In this document: positions 43,853 through 52,280 of the stretch, one piece after another
How positions within the stretch are numbered: the stretch's first letter is position 1
Layout: the number at the start of each line of letters is the position of its first letter
NCBI GenBank assembly: GCA_013426795.1
Contig: JACDZF010000002.1
Location: 1-55,515 of the forward strand
Direction: 5' to 3'
Origin: Desulfocapsa sp.
GTDB taxonomy: Bacteria; Desulfobacterota; Desulfobulbia; Desulfobulbales; Desulfocapsaceae
DNA length: 55,515 nucleotides
The notes under the pieces: generated by a model
Databases searched by the model: none
The model's input: only the letters and a program-made list of their open reading frames with translations
What the model was told of the DNA's origin: nothing
Translations under genes and position numbers: made by a program

Positions 43853-45316
43853 ATGAAAAAAATAGAAATCAATCCACTCACCCGACTTGAGGGACATGGC
43901 AAGATCGCCATTTTCCTTGATGAAAACGGCAATGTCGATGAGGCCTTTTTCCAGGTCGTTGAGTTTCGCGGCTTTGAGAAGTTCCTCGTCGGCCTGCCCA
44001 TTGAAGAGATTCCCCGCACCGTCTCAACCATCTGCGGCGTCTGTCGCGGTGTCCATTTTACCGCCGCCATGAAGGCCTCTGACGGCGTCTACGGGGTGGT
44101 GCCGACACCGACCGCCATCAAGCTGCGGGAGTTGTACTTCAACGCCCATTATGTGGAAGACCACGCGGTTATCCTCTATGCCTGCGGACTTCCTGACTTT
44201 GTTGTCGGGCCGGCAGCGCCTGCCGCACAACGGAACGTGATCGGCCTGATCAATGCCGTGGGCGCCGATCTCGGCCGTGAAGTGCTGCGCAAGCGGGGGC
44301 TGGCGGTTAAGATCTTCGAACTGCTCGGGGGCAAACCGGTCCATCCGGTGGCGGCCATCCCCGGTGGCTGGTCCAAAACCCTCAATGAGGAAGAGCGGAA
44401 AGATATCGAGGACTGGTCGGAAGAACTCGTGGAACTGGGCCAGCTGACCCTGAAGGTCTTCGAGGATGTGGTGCTCAAGAATCCTGCCTATATGGAACTG
44501 GTCACCGGCGAGATGTACAAGGTGCCGGTGAACTACATGGGCTCGGTGGATGAAAATGGCTATATCGCCATGTACGACGGAACCCAGAAAGTTATTGATA
44601 TGCACGGCAAGGAACTCTACTCCTTCTCCGGCATGGAGTATATGGACTACATCTCCGAGCGGGTGCTGCCCTGGACCTACCTGAAGATGCCCTATCAGAA
44701 AAAGATCGGTTGGAAGGGTATTGTCGAAGGAGAGGGAACCAGCCTCTACAGCGTCGGCCCCCTGGCCCGCTTTAATGTCGGCAAGGGATTGACCACACCC
44801 CTGGCGAACGAGGCCTTTCAGCAGTTTTTTGCCACCTTTGGCGGCAAGCCGGTGCACAATATCCTCGGATATCACTGGGCCAGGGCCATCGAGCTGCTCC
44901 ACTGCGCGGAGAAGATTCGGATGCTGGCCAAGGATCCCGAAATCACCAGTAAGGACGCGCGGGCGCCACTCGGTGCAGTGACCGGGGAAGGAGTGGGGAT
45001 CATTGAGGCCCCGCGCGGAACCCTGATTCACCACTATACCACCGATCAAAACGGGATCGTTACCGATGCCAATATCGTCGTCGCCACCACCCATAACAAG
45101 GGGCCCATCAACCTGGCGGTTCGCAAGGCAGCGAAACACTTCATCAGAAACGGCAAGGTTGACGAGGGGATCCTCAATCATATCGAGATGGCCTACCGTC
45201 CCTACGATCTCTGTCTGGGCTGCGCCACCCACGCGGTTCGCCCTGGCTCCTCACCGGTTGAAATAAAGATCTACAACGACCGGAAGGAATTAACGCAAAC
45301 CTTGAAGAATTTCTAA
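43853..45316 (+). CDS. mvhA: MvhA-type [NiFe] hydrogenase large subunit
   Basis: A 487-residue large subunit. The nickel ligands are Cys61 and Cys64 in TICGVCRGVHFTAA and Cys454 and Cys457 in DLCLGCATHA. The C-terminal 27 residues after His460 are the propeptide expected to be removed by a maturation protease. The first motif lacks the usual Arg (RICG is TICG) and has CRGV where CPxA is common, and the second has DLC for DPC, so the enzyme belongs to a divergent lineage or has altered properties. It splits H2 (or makes it) and feeds HdrA through MvhD. AGGAGG precedes the ATG. The end of the operon is marked by stem-loops. Confidence 0.93.
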   Translation: MKKIEINPLTRLEGHGKIAIFLDENGNVDEAFFQVVEFRGFEKFLVGLPIEEIPRTVSTICGVCRGVHFTAAMKASDGVYGVVPTPTAIKLRELYFNAHYVEDHAVILYACGLPDFVVGPAAPAAQRNVIGLINAVGADLGREVLRKRGLAVKIFELLGGKPVHPVAAIPGGWSKTLNEEERKDIEDWSEELVELGQLTLKVFEDVVLKNPAYMELVTGEMYKVPVNYMGSVDENGYIAMYDGTQKVIDMHGKELYSFSGMEYMDYISERVLPWTYLKMPYQKKIGWKGIVEGEGTSLYSVGPLARFNVGKGLTTPLANEAFQQFFATFGGKPVHNILGYHWARAIELLHCAEKIRMLAKDPEITSKDARAPLGAVTGEGVGIIEAPRGTLIHHYTTDQNGIVTDANIVVATTHNKGPINLAVRKAAKHFIRNGKVDEGILNHIEMAYRPYDLCLGCATHAVRPGSSPVEIKIYNDRKELTQTLKNF

Positions 45317-45349
45317 CCCCGATAAACGGGATACGAGCCTTTCGCAGAT

Positions 45350-45376
45350 TCTATTCTTGCAAAAAACAAGAATAGA
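45350..45376 (+). terminator. stem-loop after mvhA (AT-rich)
   Basis: TCTATTCTTG (45350-45359) and CAAGAATAGA (45367-45376) pair perfectly around a seven-base loop of CAAAAAA. It lies 33 bases past mvhA. No U-run follows, so it may be a processing or stabilising element rather than a full terminator. Confidence 0.5.
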
Positions 45377-45407
45377 TCTGTAAGGCACTAAATTTCTCTC
45401 TTTCCCT

Positions 45408-45437
45408 TGCCGGGCAGCCGCTCATGGCTGCCCGGCA
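45408..45437 (+). promoter_or_regulatory. 12-bp perfect hairpin before the hydrogenase protease gene
   Basis: TGCCGGGCAGCC (45408-45419) and GGCTGCCCGGCA (45426-45437) pair perfectly with a six-base loop. The gene start follows within 6-18 bases, so the structure lies where the ribosome binds and may limit translation of the protease. Confidence 0.5.
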
Positions 45438-45454
45438 TCTCCATGAGCTTTCTT

Positions 45455-45925
45455 ATGAAACACAAATCGCTGGTCTGTGGCATCGGCAATCCCATGCTCA
45501 AAGACGACAGGGCGGGCATCGAGGTGGCCGAACGCATCGTCCGCTCGGGCCTGCCCGTGGATGTGGAAATAATTTATGGTGTCGGGTTTGAGGTCAACGA
45601 CAAGATCATGGGATACGAGGATGTTATCATCATTGATGCCGCCATGGTCGGCTATCCGGGCGGCACCATCACCGAGGTGACCATCGACGATATCTTCAGA
45701 GACCACCTTCTGGCATCCTCCCATGCGGTGACCCTGGGCTCCACCCTGAAGGTCGGTTATGACCTCTTTCCCAATGAAATGCCGCCCCGACTGAGGATTC
45801 TGCTCATTGAAGCGGAAGACTATTTTGAGTTCACCCGTGACTGCAGCCCCTCGGTGGAAAAGGCCATCGGCGAGGTTGTGGAGATGATTCACGCGCACTT
45901 TGCCGACAACCGCGTTCCTGCCTGA
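45455..45925 (+). CDS. HycI/HyaD-family [NiFe] hydrogenase maturation protease
   Basis: A ~157-residue endopeptidase that trims the MvhA C-terminus once nickel is in place. Motifs are SLVCGIGNPMLKDDRAGIEVA (N-terminal GxGNP and the nickel-binding Glu/Asp region) and VIIIDAAMVGYPGG, with SSHAVTLGSTLKV. The start is uncertain: ATG 45455 gives the family spacing, while an upstream ATG (45443) is in frame; neither has a purine-rich ribosome site, and a hairpin sits in front. It lies next to mvhA, its probable substrate. Confidence 0.88.
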   Translation: MKHKSLVCGIGNPMLKDDRAGIEVAERIVRSGLPVDVEIIYGVGFEVNDKIMGYEDVIIIDAAMVGYPGGTITEVTIDDIFRDHLLASSHAVTLGSTLKVGYDLFPNEMPPRLRILLIEAEDYFEFTRDCSPSVEKAIGEVVEMIHAHFADNRVPA

Positions 45926-45964
45926 ACCATGTCGTGCCCCCTTCATACCTTTCCGTGGACGTAT

Positions 45965-46336
45965 GCCACTTGTGCTGCTTGTGCATTTTTTCATTGAAAT
46001 GTCGGGGACGAGAAAACAACCAGAACCTTCCGCCCGGCGAAGTTCTCGCAACCCTGTATAACGAACTAATTGTTTGATTTAAAAGATTTAATGAAACAAA
46101 TCATCATCCAAGCAGCTCCTTGCCATCTAGAGAACCAATTCTTGTTCTCAAAATCATAGAAAATATAAATTTGACTTATAGTCCATTAAGATCAATTATG
46201 GGCTGGTGTCAGGGACATGATCGAATCCGCAGAACAAGAGCAGTATCAGCAACCATTGCTCTCAATCAGCTGATCATACTTCTGCCAGGTACAGTTGCTT
46301 TGAAGAAACGTCATTATCCATGGCACGGAGGCAGGA
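45965..46336 (+). repeat. copy B of the diverged hdr leader duplication
   Basis: Bases 45965-46336 align in order with 38570-38946. Shared blocks are TTGTGCATTTTTT, TTTGATTTAAAAG (near 46075 against 38690), ATCATAGAAAATATAAAT followed by TTGACTTATAG, and CGTCATTATCCATGG-CGGAGGCA before the start codon. The TTGACT-like -35 (46171) to the ATG (46337) distance is 166 bases against 172 in copy A. Between, similarity is weak. The copy precedes the small ORF at 46337 rather than an hdr gene. The rest of this interval from 45926 holds no gene. Confidence 0.65.
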
Positions 46337-46411
46337 ATGGCCCATGTGCCGAATCACCAGTTCATTGATCACCCCATCCATTTCACTGCAAAAGGAGAAG
46401 AACATGCTTGA
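46337..46411 (+). CDS. 24-codon His-rich leader ORF overlapping the HesB-like gene
   Basis: ATG 46337 stands five bases after CGGAGG and reads 24 codons (MAHVPNHQFIDHPIH, then FTAKGEEHA) to TGA 46409-46411. Five of the 24 residues are His (3, 7, 12, 15, 23). Its stop overlaps the first codons of the next gene (ATG 46404), which would allow translational coupling or attenuation. The start matches the position of hdrA in the other leader copy. It may be a translated leader, a remnant, or chance. Confidence 0.4.
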   Translation: MAHVPNHQFIDHPIHFTAKGEEHA

Positions 46412-46754
46412 AATTTCAGAATCTGCCGTAAAAAATCTCAAAGAGTATATGAGTAAAAACAACATCACCTCATCCATCCGGGTGCTTATGCAGAGCAGTT
46501 GTTCGGGCACAAACCTCGGCCTGGGACTGGATGATGACAAGAAAAGCTCCGATCAGGTGTTTGAACAGGACGGCGTCACCTTTCTTGTGGACAAGTCCCT
46601 GTTTACAACCACCGGGGCCATTAAGGTTGACTATGTCGAGCCCTCCGGCTGCGGCTGCGGCGGAAGCAGCGGATTTTCGGTCAGCTCCGAAAACAAGCTT
46701 GCCGCTGGCTCCTGCTCCAGCGGTTCCTGTTCCAGCGGCTCCTGCGGCTGCTGA
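46404..46754 (+). CDS. HesB/IscA-like protein with Cys-rich tail
   Basis: A 116-residue HesB/IscA-like Fe-S biogenesis-type protein. The fold is recognised by LEISESAVKNLKEYMSKNN, SSCSGTNLGLGLDD, VFEQDGVTFLVDKSLF and GAIKVDYVEPSGCGCGG. Possible ligand cysteines are Cys33, Cys83 and Cys85 (CGC). The last ~20 residues (GSCSSGSCSSGSCGC) are a Ser/Gly/Cys repeat, an unusual tail. Related HesB-like proteins in this group can be selenoproteins; here the positions are Cys and the ORF ends at TGA 46752-46754. AAGGAG precedes the ATG. The role is thought to be Fe-S assembly or a regulator. Confidence 0.75.
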   Translation: MLEISESAVKNLKEYMSKNNITSSIRVLMQSSCSGTNLGLGLDDDKKSSDQVFEQDGVTFLVDKSLFTTTGAIKVDYVEPSGCGCGGSSGFSVSSENKLAAGSCSSGSCSSGSCGC

Positions 46755-46827
46755 TCCCGGGGCTGCGGAGTCTTTTTCCCTGGCTCCGCAGCCTCGAACT
46801 TTCTTCCTGACGCCACAACGACCCGGT

Positions 46828-47322
46828 ATGGAAAATATTGCCCTGGAGATTCATCAGACCCGTCGATTCGCCAAACGACTGATTTTCATGGCCAAGGCCG
46901 GCAAGAACGAACGGATTGTGGCTGAACGGGCCAGACAGATTATCGCCCAACTCCAGGTCAACCCCCTGCACGAGGAGGCGGAATGCAAACGCACCCGGCA
47001 TGGCGAATTACGGCTCAATGACTGTCGCAAATATGATCTTTCCTGCGGATTCCGCCTGATCGCGCTGAAACGCGATCAGTGCCTGGTCTTCACCTATATC
47101 GGCAGTCATGACGAATGCCAGCGTTGGATCGACAACAACCGCTACTACCTGGAGCAGATTGATTCTGAACCCATTCCCCTGACATCTCCGGATGCGCCAG
47201 GCAATCCTCCTGCCTTTGTCCAGATCGAAGGAGAACGGGACGAGTATGAAGAACAGCTGATGACCGCCATTGACGAACAGACGCTCCGCACCGTCTTTTG
47301 CGCCCTCTGCAAGGCCCCCTGA
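46828..47322 (+). CDS. RelE/ParE-fold-like protein with C-terminal extension
   Basis: A ~164-residue cytosolic protein. The first ~90 residues resemble the RelE/ParE toxin fold: FAKRLIFMAKAGKNERIVAERA, RHGELRLNDCRKYDLSCGFRLIALKRDQ, CLVFTYIGSHDECQRWID. The remaining ~70 residues are acidic and unassigned. RelE/ParE proteins usually have 80-100 residues and an antitoxin next door; no antitoxin gene is visible on either side (47323-48345 is gene-free). The start at 46828 has no good ribosome site, so it may be coupled to the preceding gene. A ParE-like interacting domain rather than an active toxin is possible. Confidence 0.55.
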   Translation: MENIALEIHQTRRFAKRLIFMAKAGKNERIVAERARQIIAQLQVNPLHEEAECKRTRHGELRLNDCRKYDLSCGFRLIALKRDQCLVFTYIGSHDECQRWIDNNRYYLEQIDSEPIPLTSPDAPGNPPAFVQIEGERDEYEEQLMTAIDEQTLRTVFCALCKAP

Positions 47323-48345
47323 GGGTCAAGCTTGCCCATTCCGCCTTCAGTTTTTTCTGCCCATCCAAGCCTGAATCTTCCAGACTTTCCGTCTGTCCCT
47401 CCCGATGGCACAATACACCTCGCTGAACCAGGCCCCTTCCCACCAAATGAAACCTCAAAATACCTGCCGCCAGATTTGTTGTTTTTCTGCCTGCAATTCC
47501 CACAGGTATTTCTCTGAGCGAGATTACCATCTTTGTAGGGAGAAAAATGACTTGCTTTATACTGCTCCCCTCACCTTATCTCCAGACACGATTGTACCCC
47601 GCTAAAATTTTAATCCTATTGAACCCCTTGCTAAATGGGGAGTTCTGTCCACGAGCCGTCATTCCCGCGCAGGCGGGAATCCATAACACGCTGAATTTAC
47701 GAAACTGGATTCCCGATACAAGCATTCGGGAATGACGGTGTGGTAATTTTGCAAGAACCTCTATTACCAGCCATTTTCTCTAATCTCCCCCTTTGTCTGT
47801 ATTGGTTAGTTCTGGTTCGTTCTTAGCTTTTTCGTTGACTTGCTAAAAAGATCGTTTATAAGGTGACCCATACGCTGTTATTGAGACATGACGATTCATT
47901 TTTTGAACCCTTGATTTTTTCTTGCTTTGGTCTAATTTTTCAACCTTGGGAATGCTTTTTCCTCTTTTTACAGAGTGTTATCCCATCCCTCACCCTTCCA
48001 CACCCCCTCCGTGTAAGCTTGCTCCTTACATATATATCAGCAATTTCCTTACAGAAAAAAAAGGAATAGACTGATGTATTTTCTATCTCCCTGTTATATA
48101 TAATTTCTTCAGAAATGATTCGGAAATCACCCCCTTGCTATCTGCATGGTGTGGCTTCCTTTCATTTTCGTGTCGTGCACAGAATAATTTTTCTGCGTCC
48201 ATGACAGGGTCGCTCGATCCAGTTTCCTTATGTTTGGCAGGAAAGGAACTGGAAGACGCGATGAGATATGGGATTCGGTCCGGTACAGTTGTGCCGGGCT
48301 TCACACTTCTTAGCTCACTTGTGATACACAAGAAAGGAGTCTTCA
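47323..48345. other. 1-kb gene-poor interval before the formate dehydrogenase operon
   Basis: No intact gene is seen. It contains a REP/MITE-like inverted repeat (47656-47738, listed), otherwise AT-rich sequence with long T/C runs and no convincing frame. Just before fdhA, CTTGTGATACACAAG (48318-48332) is a perfect six-base-stem palindrome next to the ribosome site; it could be an operator or hairpin. No riboswitch was recognised. Confidence 0.45.
47656..47738. repeat. REP/MITE-like inverted repeat
   Basis: CCGTCATTCCCGCGCAGGCG at the left and CATTCGGGAATGACGG at the right are inverted ends, with GGAATCCA at 47676-47683 opposed to TGGATTCC at 47706-47713. The 83-bp unit folds into a long stem and matches the widespread style of non-coding GTCATTCCCG repeats in proteobacteria. 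Such repeats are multi-copy. Confidence 0.75.
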
Positions 48346-51300
48346 ATGGGAGTATCAAGGCGGGATTTTCTAAAACTGTCAGGCGGCACCGTGCTGGTCG
48401 CATCGCTTGGCGTCAACCTCAACCCTGCAAAGGCCTATGCCCAGGAATTGAGGATCAAGAACGCCAAGCAGACGACGACGGTCTGCCCCTACTGTTCCGT
48501 AGGTTGCGGCATCATCGTCTATCAGGAAAATGGCAAGATTATCAACACCGAGGGTGATCCTGACCATCCGATCAGCGAAGGCTCACTCTGCGCCAAGGGC
48601 TCTTCCGTGATCCAGCTTGTTGACGTCGAGACCCGGGTACCGAAACCCTTGTATCGCGAACCCGGTGCAACGGCATGGAAACAGGTGGAGTGGGACTGGG
48701 CGCTGGACCGAATTGCCCGCCTGGTCAAAGACTCCCGGGACAAGAACTTCAAGACGGTCAAAAAGGCCAAGGTCAAGGAAAAGCAGCCCGATGGCACCGA
48801 GATCATGGTGGAGAAGGAGTTTGTGGTCAACCGGATGGACAGTATCGCCCACATCGGCAGCGCCGCCCTTGACAATGAGGAGTGCTATCTGCTGCAAAAA
48901 CTTGTCCGCTCCTGGGGCCTGGTGTATGTAGAGCACCAGGCGCGTATCTGACACAGCGCAACGGTTGCGGCTCTGGCAGAGTCGTTCGGACGCGGTGCAA
49001 TGACAAATCACTGGATTGACCTGAAAAACGCCAACGTTATCCTGGCGATGGGAAGCAATCCTGCCTCCAATCATCCCATTTCCATGAAGTGGATCAAGCG
49101 TGCCCAGGACAAGGGCGCCAAGCTTATCTGTGTCGACCCACGTTTCACTCAGACCGCGGCAAAAGCGGATCTTTACGCTCCCCTCCGTTCTGGAACAGAC
49201 CTCGCCTTCCTTGGTGGGATGATCAAGTACATTCTTGACAACAAGCTCTATTTCAAGGAATACGTCGTCAACTACACCAATGCCTCCCATCTGGTCAACC
49301 CGGACTTCAAAGGCCCGGCGGACCTGGACGGCCTGTTCTCCGGGTTCAACGCGGAGACGAAAAAGTATGACAAGGCTACCTGGTCCTTCCAGAAGGATGA
49401 AAACGGTATAGTCCTGAAAGATCCCACCCTGGAAGACCCGAACTGCGTCTTCCAGCTTCTGAAAAAGCAGTACGCCCGCTACACCCCGGAAAAAGTCGTC
49501 AACATCACCGGAACCCCCATGGATAAGCTGATGGCGGTTTACAAGCTTTTCGGATCCACCGGCCAACCAAACCAGGCCGGCACCGAGTGTTATGCCATGG
49601 GCTGGACCCAGCACACCGTCGGCACCCAGAACATCAGGGCCATGACCATCATCCAGCAACTGCTCGGCAACATGGGTATCGCCGGCGGCGGCATCAACGC
49701 CCTTCGTGGTGAAGCCAATGTGCAAGGCTCCACCGATCAGGGCCTGCTGTTCCATATCCTGCCCGGCTACAACCCGGTACCAAACGCCGCCCAGGTGGAC
49801 CTTGCGACCTACATCAAAGACAACACCCCCACCACCAAAGAACCAAAGAGTGTGAACTGGTGGGCGAATCGCAACAAATACATCACCAGCTACCTCAAAG
49901 CCACTTACGGTGACGCCGGAACCAAGGAAAATGACTTTGGCTATTCCTGGATGCCGAAGCTGGATGTGGGCATGAACGCCTCGTGGCTGACCATCTTCGA
50001 CAAGATGTACAAGGGAGAGTTTGAGGGCTTCTTCGCCTGGGGCCAGAACCCGGCCTGTTCGGGGGCGAACTCCAACAAGACCCGCCAGGCCATGACCAAG
50101 CTCAAATGGCTGGTGAACGTCAACCTCTTCGACAACGAGACCGGCTCCTTCTGGCGCGGCCCCGGGATGAACCCCAAGGACATTCAGACCGAGGTCTTTA
50201 TGTTGCCCTGCTGCTCATCCATGGAAAAAGAAGGAAGTATCTCCAACTCAGGACGGTGGGCCCAGTGGCGCTACAAGGCCATTGAGCCCATCGGAAAGTC
50301 CCTGCCCGATGCCGAGATCATCAACGAACTCTTCTTCAAGGTCAAGGAGCTTTACAAGAAAGAAGGCGGTGCCTACGCCGATCCGATCATGAACCTGACC
50401 TGGAACTACGGGGAAAAGGATGCCTCCGGCAAGGTCAAGCATGTCGATATTCATCGCATCGCCAAAGAGATTAATGGCTATTGGCTTGAAGATGTCTATG
50501 ACACCAAGGTTGATCCACCCAAGCTCATCGGCAAGAAAGGCGATCTGGTCACCAGCTTCCCATCACTGCAGGCCGACGGAACCACCTCGAGTGGCAACTG
50601 GATCTACTGCAATTCCTATATCCTGAAAGATGGAAAAGAGGTGAACATGATGGCGCGGCGGGGCAAGGACGATCCCACCGGTCTTGGCCTCTACCCGGGA
50701 TGGACCTGGGCGTGGCCGGTGAACCGGCGGATCATTTACAACCGTGCCTCCGTGGACCTCCAGGGACAACCGTGGGATCCAACCCGGCCACTCCTCAAAT
50801 GGAATGCCACAAAGCTTGCCGCCACCGGCAAGCCAGGGGTCTGGGAGGGTGATATCCCCGATGGACCGGCACCTCCCATGGCTTATCCCGACGGAAAGCT
50901 CCCCTTCATCATGAAGGCGGACGGTGTCGCCTCAATATTCGGGCCCGGCCTCGTGGAAGGTCCGTTCCCGGAACATTATGAGGCCCTGGAGTGTCCGCTC
51001 GAGGAAAATGCCATGTCCAAGCAACGGGTCAATCCCACCATCAAGATCTTTGGTGACAAGATTGATGCCTCGTTCTCCTGTGACGCTCGTTTTCCATTTG
51101 TTTGCAGCACCTATCGGGTGTCTGAACACTGGCAGACCGGATTAATGACACGGCACTGTTCCTGGCTGCTGGAAATGCAGCCCCAGAACTTTGTGGAAAT
51201 GAGTATCGAGCTGGCGAAGGAGTTGAAGCTCACCAATGGTGAGCTGGTTATCGTCTCCTCAGGACGTGGCGAGGTCAAGGCCATAGCCATGGTCACGGAG

Positions 51301-51489
51301 CGTCTCAAGCCCTTCAAGATCATGAACTCCACCGTTCATCAGGTTGGTCTTCCCTGGCATTTCGGCTGGCAGTTTCCCGAGGACGGCAGCGGCTATGACA
51401 GCGCTAATCTGCTGACGCCGAACGTGGGCGACGCTAATACAATGATACCCGAGTCGAAGGCCTTCATGGTCAACGTCCGGAAGGCATAA
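48346..51489 (+). CDS. formate dehydrogenase catalytic subunit with selenocysteine (Tat-exported)
   Basis: A 1,047-residue molybdo/tungsto-formate dehydrogenase interrupted by one in-frame TGA. The N-terminus MGVSRRDFLKL is a twin-arginine signal. The [4Fe-4S] motif CPYCSVGCGIIV starts at residue 47, with SLCAKGSSVI following. Sec202 is encoded by TGA 48949-48951 in HQARI-Sec-HSATV, the exact family active-site context, and the frame then reads FGRGAMTNHWIDLKN. The rest contains GGGINALRGEANVQGSTDQGLL, FFAWGQNPACSG and the C-terminal molybdopterin domain GYDSANLLTPNVGD. Translation must read TGA as Sec; terminating there would leave a 201-residue stub. AAAGGAG precedes the ATG. It forms an operon with Fe-S and cytochrome b subunits, so it is a periplasmic enzyme linked to quinone. 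Confidence 0.96.
48970..48982 (+). promoter_or_regulatory. candidate bacterial SECIS hairpin of fdhA
   Basis: Starting about 19 bases after the Sec TGA, GCTCT and AGAGT pair with a GGC loop. Position and G-containing loop fit bacterial SECIS elements. A second, nearer hairpin, CGCAA with TTGCG at 48957-48969, could compete. Confidence 0.5.
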
Positions 51490-51499
51490 GGGGGACATC

Positions 51500-52279
51500 A
51501 TGGCAAACGACACCACAAACAAACGCAAGGCGATCCTGGTAACACCGGAGAACTGCATCGGTTGCAGGGCCTGCCAGGTAGCCTGCAAGTCCTGGAACCA
51601 GCTCGATGCGATCAAGACGAAGAACACCGGGACCTACCAGAACCCACCGGATCTGGACGCAGACGCCTTTAACATCATCAAGTTCATCGAGGTCCCGTCA
51701 CAGATGGATCCAATGCGCTGGCTCTTTCTCAGCAGGCGGTGCATGCATTGCGGCGATGCGGGATGCATGACCATCTGTCCCTCTCCCGGTGCCCTGTTCA
51801 GGACACCGGAAGGCGCCGTGGCCTTTGACCACAAAAAGTGCATCGGCTGCAAGCTCTGCTCCAGCGCCTGCCCCTTCGATGTCCCCCGCTATGGTGAGGA
51901 TGGCAAGATGTCGAAATGCAACCTCTGCGCCGACCGTATGGCGGCCAGCATGACACCGTCCTGCGTCAAGACCTGCCCCACCGGTGCCTTGAAATTCGGG
52001 AATCGGGATGAACTCATCAGTGCCGCCCAGAAAGAGGGCTTCAAGACAATTTATGGCGAGAAAGACCTGGACGGTCTGGGTACGATCTTCGCCTTCAAGG
52101 ATGAGCCGAAACTTTACGGGATGCTCGAGAATCCTTCCATCCCCACCAGCGTGATCTTCTGGCACACGTATTTGAAACCACTCTCGTTAATCGGTTTGGG
52201 CGGTGTCGTTGCCGCAGCGGCGATTCACTATCTGGCCATTGGCCCCCACAAGGAAGAGGAAGAGAAAGAGGAGGTATGA
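51500..52279 (+). CDS. formate dehydrogenase Fe-S (beta) subunit
   Basis: A 259-residue four-cluster Fe-S subunit of the FdnH/FdhB type. Motifs are CIGCRACQVACKSWNQ (residue 19 on), CMHCGDAGCMTICPSPGAL, CIGCKLCSSACPFDVPRY and CNLCADRMAASMTPSCVKTCPTGAL. A C-terminal hydrophobic anchor (LSLIGLGGVVAAAAIHYLAIG) is followed by a Glu-rich tail. It transfers electrons from FdhA to the cytochrome b subunit. GGGGG precedes the ATG by seven bases, 10 bp after fdhA. Confidence 0.93.
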   Translation: MANDTTNKRKAILVTPENCIGCRACQVACKSWNQLDAIKTKNTGTYQNPPDLDADAFNIIKFIEVPSQMDPMRWLFLSRRCMHCGDAGCMTICPSPGALFRTPEGAVAFDHKKCIGCKLCSSACPFDVPRYGEDGKMSKCNLCADRMAASMTPSCVKTCPTGALKFGNRDELISAAQKEGFKTIYGEKDLDGLGTIFAFKDEPKLYGMLENPSIPTSVIFWHTYLKPLSLIGLGGVVAAAAIHYLAIGPHKEEEEKEEV

Positions 52280-52280
52280 T

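Noticed and set aside
46752-46754. TGA at the end of the HesB-like ORF as a Sec codon
   Set aside because: Reading on gives SRGCGVFFPG and further low-complexity sequence with no HesB-like homology, and the upstream Cys positions already supply ligands. An ordinary stop is simpler.
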